DNA of 21,911 nt from JAYPCI01 sp038124645 (GCA_038124645.1 JAYPCI010000016.1:1-21911), one strand, 5' to 3'; counted from the stretch's first letter, positions 7,112 through 15,219 are shown. Translations and numbers: made by a program. The notes: generated from the letters alone by a model not told the origin.

Positions 7112-7996
7112 ATGGATTGGGATAAATTAAAAATTTTTCATGCCGTTGCAGAAGCCAGTAGTTTTACCAAAGCAGCAACTATTTTAAATCTTAGTCAATC
7201 GGCAATCAGTCGACAAATACAATCACTAGAAAACGATCTTAAAATAAAATTATTTGAGCGTCATGCAAGGGGTCTAGTGCTTACTGAAAACGGTAAGTAT
7301 TTATTTAAAACTGCTAATGAAGTGATTGGAAAACTTAGAGATGTTGAGTCTACTCTGACTGAGGATAAAGACCAAGTTTCAGGTAAACTGACAGTTACAA
7401 CCGTTGTGAGTTTTGGAACCACTTGGTTAACCCCAAGAGTTAAAGAGTTTATGGATTTGCACCCTAATATAGAGATTGAATTAATCTTTGATGACAAAGA
7501 ATTAGATTTAAGCACTCGACAAGCTGATATTGGCATTTGGATGAGACGTCCAAAGCAATTAAACCATATTCAAAAAAAATTAATCAATCTGAACTACCAT
7601 ATTTATGGATCTAATAAATACCTTGAAAAAAACGGACACCCAAAAAACGTCAAAGATCTTAAAAAACATAAATTTATTACTTATGGACGAGGAGCACCTT
7701 CACCCGTCTTTAATCCTGACTGGGCATTGAAATTAGCGGATGAAAAAAAAACAAAACCAGTTATGCGAGTGAATAGTGTCTATGGTTTATTATTAGCCGT
7801 ACAAAGTGGTGTGGGTTTAGCAGCACTCCCAGATTACATTACTGTCAATGTACCAAATATTTCAAAAGTACTTCCCTCAATTGAAGGACCCCATACAGAA
7901 GCTTATTTCGTTTATCCGGAATCTTTAAAAAATGTTGCACGAGTTGTAGCGTTTAGAAATTTTATATTTAGCAAAGTGAGCGAATGGACCTTCTAA
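7112..7996 (+). CDS. LysR-family transcription regulator
   Basis: A 294-residue LTTR. Residues 1-60 form the winged helix-turn-helix (KLKIFHAVAEASSFTKAATI, LSQSAISRQIQSLENDLKIKLFERH). The remainder is a two-lobed effector domain starting at GKLTVTTVVSFGTTWL, with GIWMRRPKQ and QSGVGLAALPDYI as recognisable landmarks. The ligand cannot be predicted. LysR genes are usually divergent from their targets, but this one is co-directional and only two bases after acuI. It may therefore be autoregulated with the folE-acuI run, or act elsewhere. The rhomboid gene follows after a 6-base gap. Confidence 0.92.
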   Translation: MDWDKLKIFHAVAEASSFTKAATILNLSQSAISRQIQSLENDLKIKLFERHARGLVLTENGKYLFKTANEVIGKLRDVESTLTEDKDQVSGKLTVTTVVSFGTTWLTPRVKEFMDLHPNIEIELIFDDKELDLSTRQADIGIWMRRPKQLNHIQKKLINLNYHIYGSNKYLEKNGHPKNVKDLKKHKFITYGRGAPSPVFNPDWALKLADEKKTKPVMRVNSVYGLLLAVQSGVGLAALPDYITVNVPNISKVLPSIEGPHTEAYFVYPESLKNVARVVAFRNFIFSKVSEWTF

Positions 7997-8002
7997 ATAT
8001 TT

Positions 8003-8728
8003 ATGATTCCACTCAAAGATGACAATCCTACGTATAGTAAACCCCTTGTTAGTTACACTATCATTGGTCTTTGTGTTTTAGTATTTTTAGCTCAAATCTC
8101 TTCCCCTGCATTTCAAACGGGAGAACTTTTTTTTAGTTATGGTTTAATTCCTTCAGTCCTCATGGGTATAGATGAATTGCCTCAAGATATTAATGTCATT
8201 TCACCAGTTACAAGTATTTTTACATCTATGTTCATGCATGGTGGGTGGATGCATTTAATTGGTAATATGCTTTACATGTGGATTTTTGCTGACAACATTG
8301 AGGATGACATCGGTAAAGTAAAATTTATTATTTTTTATTTGCTTTGTGGTATCGGGGCTGCGATGTCACAAGTATTTGTCGATATCAATTCGCAAGTGCC
8401 AATGGTGGGGGCAAGTGGTGCTATCGGTGGCGTGCTTGGTGCTTATTTTATAAATCACCGAACTGCAAATGTACTAGTACTTATTCCACTCGGTTTCTTT
8501 TCACAACTAATTAAAATTAAAGCGCTTTACGTATTAGGTTTTTGGTTTGTTTTGCAATTTATTAATTCAGCTATGTCTTCAGGTGCTGGTGGAGGTGTTG
8601 CATATGCCGCGCACATCGGGGGTTTTTTAACTGGTTTGATTTTAATTTTATTCTTTAACAAAAAAACAAAAAAACGTGCTATATTTAAATCAACTAAAAA
8701 AACTTACAAAGGACCATGGGAGCATTAG
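8003..8728 (+). CDS. Rhomboid-family intramembrane serine protease
   Basis: A 241-residue polytopic inner-membrane protein with six or so helices. The rhomboid catalytic set is intact: the GASGAIGG motif with Ser138, and His204 in YAAHIGGFLTG. The oxyanion and structural residues His84 and Asn88 lie in GGWMHLIGNMLYMW. It cuts transmembrane segments of substrates within the membrane. Loop 1 (HGGWMHLIGNMLYMWIFADN) is typical of the GlpG-like class. The C-terminal tail is basic (KKTKKRAIFKSTKKTYK). The last 13 bases overlap the start of the site-2 protease gene, so two intramembrane proteases are translationally coupled here. Confidence 0.93.
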   Translation: MIPLKDDNPTYSKPLVSYTIIGLCVLVFLAQISSPAFQTGELFFSYGLIPSVLMGIDELPQDINVISPVTSIFTSMFMHGGWMHLIGNMLYMWIFADNIEDDIGKVKFIIFYLLCGIGAAMSQVFVDINSQVPMVGASGAIGGVLGAYFINHRTANVLVLIPLGFFSQLIKIKALYVLGFWFVLQFINSAMSSGAGGGVAYAAHIGGFLTGLILILFFNKKTKKRAIFKSTKKTYKGPWEH

Positions 8729-9831
8729 AATTTATAATTCCTTTTCTTGTCTTAATTACTATTGTTGTATTTATTCATGAATACGGTCACTATTATTTTG
8801 CGAGAAAATATGGTGTTGGAGTAACCGACTTCTCAATTGGTTTTGGTAAAGAGATTTTTGGTTTTAATGATAAATCAGGCACAAGATGGAAATTCTGTTT
8901 AATTCCTTTAGGTGGTTATGTAAAGTTTTTTGGGGATCGTAACGTCTTTAGTCAAGAGGAGCAAAAAGAAATTCTGAGCAAATATTCAAAAGAAGATCAA
9001 GATAAACTTTTTGTAACTAAACCTCTTTATCAAAGATCCTTAATAGTTTTTGCGGGTCCTTTAGCCAATTATATTTTAGCAATTTTAATTTTTGCAGGTA
9101 TTTATATGTTTGCAGGCAAAGACTTAACTCCTGCTAAAATTGAGATGGTTGAACAGGAAAGTCCTGCTTACGCTGCCGGCATTCAAAACGGTGATCTTAT
9201 TCATTCAATTAATGGTAATAAAGTTAGTAGTATTTTAGAGGTTTCCACTTTTATAAATGCGAGCACTAGTGATACGGTTAACGTCGTGGTTCTTAGAAAT
9301 GAGCAAGAAATTGAATTTAATATAATTCCTAAAATTATTCAGGAAGAAGATAATTTAGGAAATACGATTAAAAGAAAGATTATAGGTATTAAAATTGCTC
9401 CTTTATTTAACGAAATTCAAAAAGAGCGATTAGGTCCAACCAAAGCAATTTATTATGCAGTAAAAGAGACCTGGTTTGTAACTACCGCCACTCTTGACTA
9501 TGTGGTATCCATGTTTAAGGGACAAGCTGATACAGATCAATTAGGTGGACCCATTAGAATTGCCAAAATTACTGGACAAGTTTCTCAATATGGCTTGATC
9601 GCATTTCTAAGTATTACTGCTTATATTTCAATTAGCTTAGGTTTAATTAACTTATTTCCTATACCTTTATTAGATGGTGGGCATTTAATGTTTTATGCTT
9701 TTGAAAAAGTTTTAGGTCGACCTTTGAAACAAAAAACCCAAGAATCATTCTTCCGAATCGGGTTGTTTCTCTTGTTTTCATTGATGTTTTTCACCACTTT
9801 CAACGATCTTCGCGATATTGGTTTGTTTTAA
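8716..9831 (+). CDS. rseP: RseP-type site-2 metalloprotease
   Basis: A 371-residue M50 zinc protease of the inner membrane. HEYGH is at residues 21-25 in the first helix, and the third zinc ligand lies in NLFPIPLLDGGH (His323, Asp in LDGGH). Between them is a single PDZ domain around residues 130-200 (AYAAGIQNGDLIHSINGNKV). The order of helix, PDZ, helices and length are normal for alphaproteobacterial RseP (about 370, one PDZ rather than the two in E. coli). The family cleaves anti-sigma factors and clears signal-peptide remnants. In many proteobacteria rseP sits between dxr and bamA; here it follows a rhomboid gene instead. A 147-base AT-rich gap separates it from hup. Confidence 0.92.
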   Translation: MGALEFIIPFLVLITIVVFIHEYGHYYFARKYGVGVTDFSIGFGKEIFGFNDKSGTRWKFCLIPLGGYVKFFGDRNVFSQEEQKEILSKYSKEDQDKLFVTKPLYQRSLIVFAGPLANYILAILIFAGIYMFAGKDLTPAKIEMVEQESPAYAAGIQNGDLIHSINGNKVSSILEVSTFINASTSDTVNVVVLRNEQEIEFNIIPKIIQEEDNLGNTIKRKIIGIKIAPLFNEIQKERLGPTKAIYYAVKETWFVTTATLDYVVSMFKGQADTDQLGGPIRIAKITGQVSQYGLIAFLSITAYISISLGLINLFPIPLLDGGHLMFYAFEKVLGRPLKQKTQESFFRIGLFLLFSLMFFTTFNDLRDIGLF

Positions 9832-9978
9832 AGGGTTTTTTATAGTTAAAAAAGTCAATAAAATAGCGATTTATTTATCCTCTATATATTGTGTTAATAT
9901 TTATTTTAAACACAAAAAAAACATTGATTTTGCTTAATTTTTATAGAGATTAAAAAAAGCAATAAAAAAGGGGCTAAA

Positions 9979-10254
9979 ATGAATAAAAAACAACTAGTAA
10001 CAGCAATATCGTCCAAGTTGGGTCAAAGTAAAGCTGACGCTGAAAGAACTTTCGACACAATAACTACGATAATTCTAGATGCTCTTAAAGGTGATGACTC
10101 TGTTAAAATTGCAGGCTTTGGTACTTACAAAGTAGCAAAAAGAAAAGCAAGAGTAGGCAGAAACCCAAGAACTGGGGAATCTATCCAAATCGCAGCATCT
10201 CAAAAAGTTAAGTTTTTACCTGCTAAAAGCTTAAAAGAAATGTTCAATCGATAA
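9979..10254 (+). CDS. hup: HU-family DNA-binding protein
   Basis: A 91-residue nucleoid protein of the HU/IHF family. It has the helical N-terminus (MNKKQLVTAISSKLGQSKADAE), the turn VKIAGFGTYKV, and the minor-groove arm with the invariant GRNPRTGE (about 61-68), ending in VKFLPAKSLKEM. Ala-Ala-Ser-Gln after the arm and the absence of IHF-specific features favour HU. It compacts and bends DNA as a dimer. The start has a GGGG element eight bases upstream. The gene is alone between AT-rich intergenic regions; a perfect 15-base inverted repeat follows its stop. Confidence 0.95.
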   Translation: MNKKQLVTAISSKLGQSKADAERTFDTITTIILDALKGDDSVKIAGFGTYKVAKRKARVGRNPRTGESIQIAASQKVKFLPAKSLKEMFNR

Positions 10255-10262
10255 ACCGAATT

Positions 10263-10298
10263 TAACAGCTCTTGAAAATTTTCTTTCAAGAGCTGTTA
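10263..10298 (+). terminator. 15-bp perfect hairpin after hup, terminator-like but without a T-run
   Basis: Arms 10263-10277 and 10284-10298 (TAACAGCTCTTGAAA and its exact complement) pair over 15 bases around a 6-base ATTTTC loop, nine bases after the HU stop. The bases after it (TGGTTGCAG) are not a T-tract; an 11-T run appears only at 10350-10360. It could be an imperfect terminator, a 3' end stabiliser for the abundant hup message, or a processing site. Confidence 0.55.
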
Positions 10299-10390
10299 TG
10301 GTTGCAGTTTCTGCATAGCTAAATCCGACCATCAACAATTTTCAATCAATTTTTTTTTTTCTATAAGCATCTCAACAACAAAGGAGAATT

Positions 10391-11683
10391 ATGAAAAAAT
10401 ATCTTGGATATTTCTTAGCAGGGACTGCGTTATATTTTGGTTTTGCAGGCATTGGTTTTGCAGAAACAACAGTTTCAGCGGAAGTACAGTATATATTTAA
10501 TACCCTATTATTTTTAATGTCTGGATTTTTAGTAATGTGGATGGCTGCAGGCTTTGCCATGTTAGAATCTGGCTTAGTAACATCTAAAAGTGTTTCAGCA
10601 ATTTGTGCTAAAAATATAGGTTTATATTCAATTGCGGGCGTAATGTTTTGGTTGGTAGGTTACAACTTAGCTTACGGTATTCCAGAAGGTGGTTACATTG
10701 GTAGTTTCACCCCATGGAGTGATGCTTCTTCAATTGACACAGGTTATTCAGATGGATCAGACTGGTTTTTCCAAATGGTATTCTGTGCAACAACAGTTTC
10801 AATCGTATCAGGAACTTTAGCTGAGAGAATAAAAATCTGGCCCTTTTTCTTATTTGCCGCAATTTTAACTGGATTTATCTATCCAATTGAAATGGGTTGG
10901 CAGTGGGGTGGCGGCTGGATTTCAGCAATCGGATTTTCTGATTTTGCTGGATCAACTCTTGTTCACGCAGCAGGTGGTGCCGCAGCATTAGCAGGCGCTA
11001 TTGTTTTAGGTCCACGAGCCGGTAGATTTGGTGCCAAAGGTGAAGTAAAACCTTTAGAACCATTTGCCGCTTCATCAATACCTTTAGCAACTCTTGGAGT
11101 ATTTATACTTTGGATGGGTTGGTTTGGTTTCAATGGTGGATCACAACTTGCAGCAGGAACATTGGAAGATGTAACCTCAGTTGCAACAATTTATATCAAC
11201 ACGAACTTGGCAGCAGGTGGTGGTGTATTAACTGCAGCAGCTCTATCAAGATTAATTGGTGGAAAAACTGATGTCGTATTAATGCTTAACGGTGCTATTG
11301 CAGGATTAGTTGCAATTACTGCGGAACCATTAACACCAAGTCCATTAGCAGCAATATTGATCGGTGCTATCGGTGGAGCAATAATGTATTTCACAACAAA
11401 ATTATTATTCTCACTTAGAATTGATGATGTTGTTGGAGCAATACCAGCACACTTCTTTGCCGGCATCTGGGGAACATTAGCTGTGCCAATTACAAACAGC
11501 GATGTGACTTTTGGTGCTCAATTTACAGGTGTTGTAGCAATTTGTGCCTTCGTATTCGTAGTATCGTACATTGTATGGTCGATTATGAAAGCAACTATCG
11601 GTATCAGAATCAGTAAAGAAGCTGAAAAATCTGGAACAGACAGAGCTGAAATCGGTGTAATTGCATACGGAATAAGAGATTAA
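10391..11683 (+). CDS. amt: Ammonium transporter Amt, first copy
   Basis: A 430-residue Amt/Mep/Rh channel of the inner membrane. A signal-like first segment ends at about residue 24 (GIGFAETTVSA), followed by 11 predicted helices. Key residues are visible: Asp184 and His192 in DFAGSTLVHAAGG, the second pore His354 in AIPAHFFAGIWG, and the WFGFNGGS block. The C-terminal tail (GIRISKEAEKSGTDRAEIG), where GlnK normally gates the channel, is intact. ATG follows a good AAAGGAGAA site. No glnK/glnB lies beside it, unlike the common glnK-amtB pair. The next gene is a colinear paralogue; a terminator separates them, so each is probably separately transcribed. Confidence 0.95.
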   Translation: MKKYLGYFLAGTALYFGFAGIGFAETTVSAEVQYIFNTLLFLMSGFLVMWMAAGFAMLESGLVTSKSVSAICAKNIGLYSIAGVMFWLVGYNLAYGIPEGGYIGSFTPWSDASSIDTGYSDGSDWFFQMVFCATTVSIVSGTLAERIKIWPFFLFAAILTGFIYPIEMGWQWGGGWISAIGFSDFAGSTLVHAAGGAAALAGAIVLGPRAGRFGAKGEVKPLEPFAASSIPLATLGVFILWMGWFGFNGGSQLAAGTLEDVTSVATIYINTNLAAGGGVLTAAALSRLIGGKTDVVLMLNGAIAGLVAITAEPLTPSPLAAILIGAIGGAIMYFTTKLLFSLRIDDVVGAIPAHFFAGIWGTLAVPITNSDVTFGAQFTGVVAICAFVFVVSYIVWSIMKATIGIRISKEAEKSGTDRAEIGVIAYGIRD

Positions 11684-11703
11684 AGCCATTTATCTCTTCA
11701 ATT

Positions 11704-11734
11704 ATAAGGCCCACATTCCCTCTGTGGGCCTTAT
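11704..11734 (+). terminator. Strong intrinsic terminator between the two amt genes
   Basis: A GC-rich hairpin with arms 11704-11715 and 11723-11734 (core GGCCCACA/TGTGGGCC, 12 pairs with the flanking A-T pairs), a 7-base loop and a following T-rich tail. It lies 20 bases after the first amt stop, so the second amt is likely to need its own promoter in 11735-11832. Confidence 0.88.
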
Positions 11735-11744
11735 TTTATTGGTT

Positions 11745-11763
11745 TTATGCAAAAGTTGCATAA
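11745..11763. promoter_or_regulatory. Perfect inverted repeat upstream of the second amt, candidate operator
   Basis: TTATGCAA and TTGCATAA are separated by AAG, giving 8-base arms and a 19-base palindrome 70 bases before the second amt start. Size and symmetry suit a dimeric repressor or activator site. The TGC-N7-GCA spacing is shorter than the E. coli NtrC site (TGC-N11-GCA), so NtrC is not clearly implied. Confidence 0.45.
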
Positions 11764-11832
11764 GTGAATTGTGATAGTCCTGTTTTTATAATTTTTCATT
11801 AGTTGTATTTTTAGACCAACAAGTGAGGGATT

Positions 11833-13125
11833 ATGAAAAAAAACATATCAATAATTTTTAACACTTTTATTATATTAATGAGTACGACCTCTTTAAGTTT
11901 AGCAGAAACAACTATGTCTGCTGAAGGACAGTACATTTTCAACTCTTTAGGTTTTTATATCGGTGGAGTTTTAGTAGCTTTTATGGCTGCTGGTTTTTGT
12001 ATGTTAGAAAGTGGTTTAGTAACTACAAAAAGTGTATCTACTATTGCTGCAAAAAATGTTGGTAAATTTGCCATTGCATCAATAGTGTTTTTTTTATTCG
12101 GTTATAATTTAGCTTATGGAGTTCCAGAAGGTGGATGGATCGGATCCTTATCCTTATGGACAGACACTTCAACTGCTGAAACGGGCTACTCAGGTTATTC
12201 AGACTGGTTTTTTCAAACTATGTTTGTTTGTGCTACAGTATCAATTGTATCAGGAGCTGTTGCTGAAAGAATAAAAATATGGCCATTCTTTATATTTGCA
12301 TTTTTAATGGCAGGTATAATCTATCCTATTTCTATGGGCTGGGGTTGGGGAGGCGGTTGGTTAAGTGCTGCTGGTTTCTCTGATTTTGCTGGTTCAACTT
12401 TAGTACATGCTTGTGGTGGTGCCGCTGCTTTAGCTGGGGTTATCGTCTTAGGTGCTAGAGATGGAAGATTTACTAAAAAAGGTGGTGTGAATGTGATGGT
12501 GCCTTTCGCAGCATCAAGTATTCCATTAGTAACTCTTGGAACATTTTTATTATGGTTTGGTTGGTTTGGCTTTAATGGTTTCAGTCAATTAGCAATGGGA
12601 ACATTTGATGATGTTAATGCTATTACTAAAATTGCAGTGAATACCCATTTAGCAGGCGCAGCCGGTACTGTTGCTGGTGCAGCAATCACACGTTTAGTTG
12701 GTGGTAAGACAGATATTATCATGATGCTGAACGGTGCTTTAGCTGGATTAGTTGCAATCACTGCTGAACCTTATAACCCATCTCCAATGTTAGCGATGGC
12801 AATTGGTGCCGCTGGTGCCATTATCATGTTCTACGGAACTAAATTCCTGGAATGGTTATTGTTAGACGATGTGGTAGGTGCGATCCCTGTCCACATGTTC
12901 GCAGGAATCTTTGGAACGTTAGTAGCTCCAATTAGTAATCCAGATTTATCATTTGGAACACAAACTTTAGGAGTTGTATCCGTTGCAGGTTTCAGTTTTA
13001 TAGCTGCTTACGCAGTTTTCTCAGGACTAAAATCTACTGTTGGTTTGAGAATAAGTAAATCTGCAGAAAGAAAAGGAACGGACCACGCAGAGGTTGGTGT
13101 TAAAGCTTACGCAATCTTAGATTAA
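11833..13125 (+). CDS. amt: Ammonium transporter Amt, second copy
   Basis: A second 430-residue Amt that aligns with the first without gaps in all stretches I compared (residues 1-370). Residues 101-200 are 71 percent identical by direct count. Asp184 and His192 (DFAGSTLVHACGG) and His354 (AIPVHMFAGIFG) sit at identical positions. The N-terminus is again a cleavable signal-like segment (LSLAETTMSAEG) and the GlnK-contact tail (GLRISKSAERKGTDHAEVG) is kept. Differences lie mainly in the first 30 residues and the loop near 105-125. Tandem paralogues with intact pores suggest different affinities or regulation. ATG follows GTGAGGG. A terminator follows at once. Confidence 0.95.
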   Translation: MKKNISIIFNTFIILMSTTSLSLAETTMSAEGQYIFNSLGFYIGGVLVAFMAAGFCMLESGLVTTKSVSTIAAKNVGKFAIASIVFFLFGYNLAYGVPEGGWIGSLSLWTDTSTAETGYSGYSDWFFQTMFVCATVSIVSGAVAERIKIWPFFIFAFLMAGIIYPISMGWGWGGGWLSAAGFSDFAGSTLVHACGGAAALAGVIVLGARDGRFTKKGGVNVMVPFAASSIPLVTLGTFLLWFGWFGFNGFSQLAMGTFDDVNAITKIAVNTHLAGAAGTVAGAAITRLVGGKTDIIMMLNGALAGLVAITAEPYNPSPMLAMAIGAAGAIIMFYGTKFLEWLLLDDVVGAIPVHMFAGIFGTLVAPISNPDLSFGTQTLGVVSVAGFSFIAAYAVFSGLKSTVGLRISKSAERKGTDHAEVGVKAYAILD

Positions 13126-13144
13126 TTTATTAATCAAAAAAATT

Positions 13145-13173
13145 AAAGGCCTGAGCAATCAGGCCTTTTTTTT
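13145..13173 (+). terminator. Intrinsic terminator after the second amt
   Basis: A 10-pair stem (AAAGGCCTGA with TCAGGCCTTT) closed by a GCAA tetraloop and followed by eight T residues, ending at the convergent glycosyltransferase stop. The A-run on the other side means it could also act on the minus strand. Confidence 0.93.
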
Positions 13174-14197
13174 ATTCGTTTTCATCCCAAATTTTTTTCC
13201 AATCAACATGGGGTGATAAACCAAAGATCGAATTTACATTTGTAAAATGGACCGCTAATGAAGGTATCGGTGAGATACATAATTCTTTACTGTAAATGTC
13301 ATGAAGCGGGCTTTCAAAAGGGTAGTGCTCTTGTTTACACATAGCAGTGAATTTAACCCAATGTTTTTCAAGTAAATTTTTACTTGTTAAAAAACTACAT
13401 AAACTCTCATCAATCTTACGCCAATGGCATTTTTCTCCAAGCAAGATATTAGTTTTATCTGCTTTAGCATATAGATAAGGATAGTCTGCTGGACAAATTA
13501 TTAATTCATTATTTATTTGCGAGGCAATTCTTTCATAAGCTAATACGAATTCTTTAATAGCATCTATCTTATGTAAGTAGTCGTCCTCAATAAAATAAAT
13601 CAAATCTTGAGCATTGTTTTTTGCATAAACTAGTGATTTAAAAATATTAGCCATATTGGATAATTGTTTATCTGTTGACTGCTTGCCATTTTTATTGGTT
13701 GTATTCATTTGCTCTTTAAATTCATTTACATCTAAATTAATTATCTCATTTTCAATACTAGAGTTTTTAATAAGGTGTCTGATTTTTTCCAAATTATCAT
13801 CGGAGCTTTCATGATCGATAACAATTAACTTAAATTTTACCGGAAGAGTTTCTTGCGCTAATTCTATTCCTTTAATGATTGATTTAATTGTTCTTAAAGT
13901 ATATTCGATTTTTTCTTTTTCAAAGATACGTTCTTTATTTTGTGTAAGCATTTTAACTGACGCACAAGTTCTAATAATGATATCTAGTGCTTTTACCTTT
14001 CTGGTTATTTTGACTTCTCCCAAAGGCATCACAATAGATTTTTTACCTGGTTCTGTTAATTGTGTATTCAGGGGTTTCCCACTAGCGAGTAATTCAAAGT
14101 TGTTCTGATCAACTATTTCATAGCCTAGGAGCCTAGAAATTTTAGCTAATAATTTACTTAAAATACTTTTTTTTGAGTTATTCTTAATTTCTTTCAT
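13172..14197 (-). CDS. Family-2-like glycosyltransferase
   Basis: A 341-residue protein from ATG 14197 (MKEIKNNSKKS). A reading from 14272 would add 25 residues that run over the divergent rhodanese start, so I reject it. The core looks like a GT-A fold: LDIIIRTCA strand near residue 100, then VIDHESSDDN (about 155), and FIEDDYLH, an E-D-D in the position of the metal-binding DxD. Later, CHWRKIDESLCSFLTSK and HDIYSKELCISPIPSLAVHFTN resemble acceptor-side segments. There is no signal peptide or membrane helix; it is probably cytosolic or membrane-associated. The acceptor and sugar are unknown. It stands alone, with no other glycan gene in the window, and is more Lys/Asn/Ile-rich than its neighbours. 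Confidence 0.65.
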   Translation of the reverse strand: MKEIKNNSKKSILSKLLAKISRLLGYEIVDQNNFELLASGKPLNTQLTEPGKKSIVMPLGEVKITRKVKALDIIIRTCASVKMLTQNKERIFEKEKIEYTLRTIKSIIKGIELAQETLPVKFKLIVIDHESSDDNLEKIRHLIKNSSIENEIINLDVNEFKEQMNTTNKNGKQSTDKQLSNMANIFKSLVYAKNNAQDLIYFIEDDYLHKIDAIKEFVLAYERIASQINNELIICPADYPYLYAKADKTNILLGEKCHWRKIDESLCSFLTSKNLLEKHWVKFTAMCKQEHYPFESPLHDIYSKELCISPIPSLAVHFTNVNSIFGLSPHVDWKKIWDENE

Positions 14198-14232
14198 CGT
14201 GTTTGATTCTGTTATATCATGATATTTTAAAC

Positions 14233-14631
14233 ATGAATATTGTTTCAGCTCAAGCACTCGTCGATCAGGCACTCAAAGAAATTGAAACCTTAGAGCCTAC
14301 AGATGTTGTTGAACTACAAAAAAAACAAAATTGTATTTTAATTGATATCAGAGACATCAGAGAGTTATGGCGTGAGGGGACAGTTAAAAATGCTCTGCAT
14401 ATTCCTCGGGGCATGATTGAATTTTGGGTGGACCCACAAAGTTCATATTATAAAGAAAAAAATTTACAAAAAGCTGAAAAAGTCATTTTATTTTGTGCTT
14501 TAGGGATGCGTTCAGCTCTTGCAACCAAGTCTTTAAAAGATATGGGTTTTAAAAATGTTGCTCATGTTAATGGTGGATTTGATGCTTTAAAAAAAGCTAA
14601 TTTTGAAATTACAGAAGTTAAAAAAAAATAA
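14233..14631 (+). CDS. Rhodanese-domain sulfurtransferase
   Basis: A 132-residue single-domain rhodanese from ATG 14233 (MNIVSAQALVDQAL). An upstream ATG at 14203 would overlap the divergent gene's leader and adds MILLYHDIL, so I prefer the shorter form. The landmarks are LIDIRDIRELWREGTV (51-66), HIPRG, and the active-site loop FCALGMRSALA with the catalytic Cys in a C-x4-R loop. It moves sulfane sulfur from thiosulfate or a protein persulfide to an acceptor such as cyanide or thiols. The physiological acceptor is not known. The stop lies directly against the convergent HCCA-isomerase-like stop, with no gap. Cytosolic, no signal peptide. Confidence 0.88.
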   Translation: MNIVSAQALVDQALKEIETLEPTDVVELQKKQNCILIDIRDIRELWREGTVKNALHIPRGMIEFWVDPQSSYYKEKNLQKAEKVILFCALGMRSALATKSLKDMGFKNVAHVNGGFDALKKANFEITEVKKK

Positions 14632-15219
14632 CTATTTCATCGACTCATTAACCGCAAAACCCAACCTATCTTGCCCCCAAAATACTTTTTTATTTACTAG
14701 AAAAGTCGGTGCCCCAAATATGCCCAAGGCATAAGCCTCCGATGTTTTTTTCTTGAGTAGATCTTTATTATTTTGTGAGGTTGCTCTGAGAAAAAAAGTT
14801 TTGGGATTAATGCTCATGTTTTTTAAAACTTTTTCAATAATGATACTGTCATTCATATTAAGACCATCACGCCAAATAGAATTAAAAATATTATCAATAT
14901 AATTACCAGCAAAACCATCTTCCTCAGCAATGAAAACGCCACGCATTAAATCTACAGATTTGATAGGAAAGTAATTATTAAATTTAAATTTAATCCCTAG
15001 TTTATCACAAATCATCTTGCAGTCTCTGATCATAAATTTAGCTTTTGCCGGAATAAACGCTGGTGCTTTGATCCCATGTAAATTGTGTAAGCCTCCAAGT
15101 AAAATAGGTTTATAGGAAATTTTTATATTTTGTTTTTTTTCAAGTAATCGAATTTGATAATGCGCTATAAAAGAATAAGGACTTACAAAATCAAAAAAAA
15201 ACTCAAAGGGTTTAATCAT
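14632..15219 (-). CDS. DsbA-like 2-hydroxychromene-2-carboxylate isomerase family protein
   Basis: A 195-residue protein of the NahD/kappa-GST family with a thioredoxin fold. The start at 15219 (MIKPFEFFFDF) overlaps the upstream TAA by eight bases (ATGATTAA). The alternative at 15240 overlaps by 29 and adds MPRRFLL. Diagnostic segments are FFFDFVSPYSFIAHYQI with the glutathione-reactive Ser, LGGLHNLHGI, LMRGVFIAEEDG and GIFGAPTFLVNKKVFWGQDRL. Family members isomerise hydroxychromenes in naphthalene breakdown, but most bacterial copies are general glutathione-dependent isomerases or oxidoreductases of unknown substrate. No aromatic catabolism gene is near, so the latter is likelier here. Confidence 0.85.
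   Translation of the reverse strand: MIKPFEFFFDFVSPYSFIAHYQIRLLEKKQNIKISYKPILLGGLHNLHGIKAPAFIPAKAKFMIRDCKMICDKLGIKFKFNNYFPIKSVDLMRGVFIAEEDGFAGNYIDNIFNSIWRDGLNMNDSIIIEKVLKNMSINPKTFFLRATSQNNKDLLKKKTSEAYALGIFGAPTFLVNKKVFWGQDRLGFAVNESMK

Noticed and set aside
9889..9915. TTGTGTT/AACACAA inverted repeat before hup as a terminator or operator
   Set aside because: Short arms with a 13-base AT loop, followed by an A-run rather than T-run; in DNA this AT-rich it is likely to be chance.
10299..10320. Sigma-54 promoter before the first amt (TGG..TGC)
   Set aside because: GG and GC are spaced one base too far apart and the conserved -12 TTGC is not matched.
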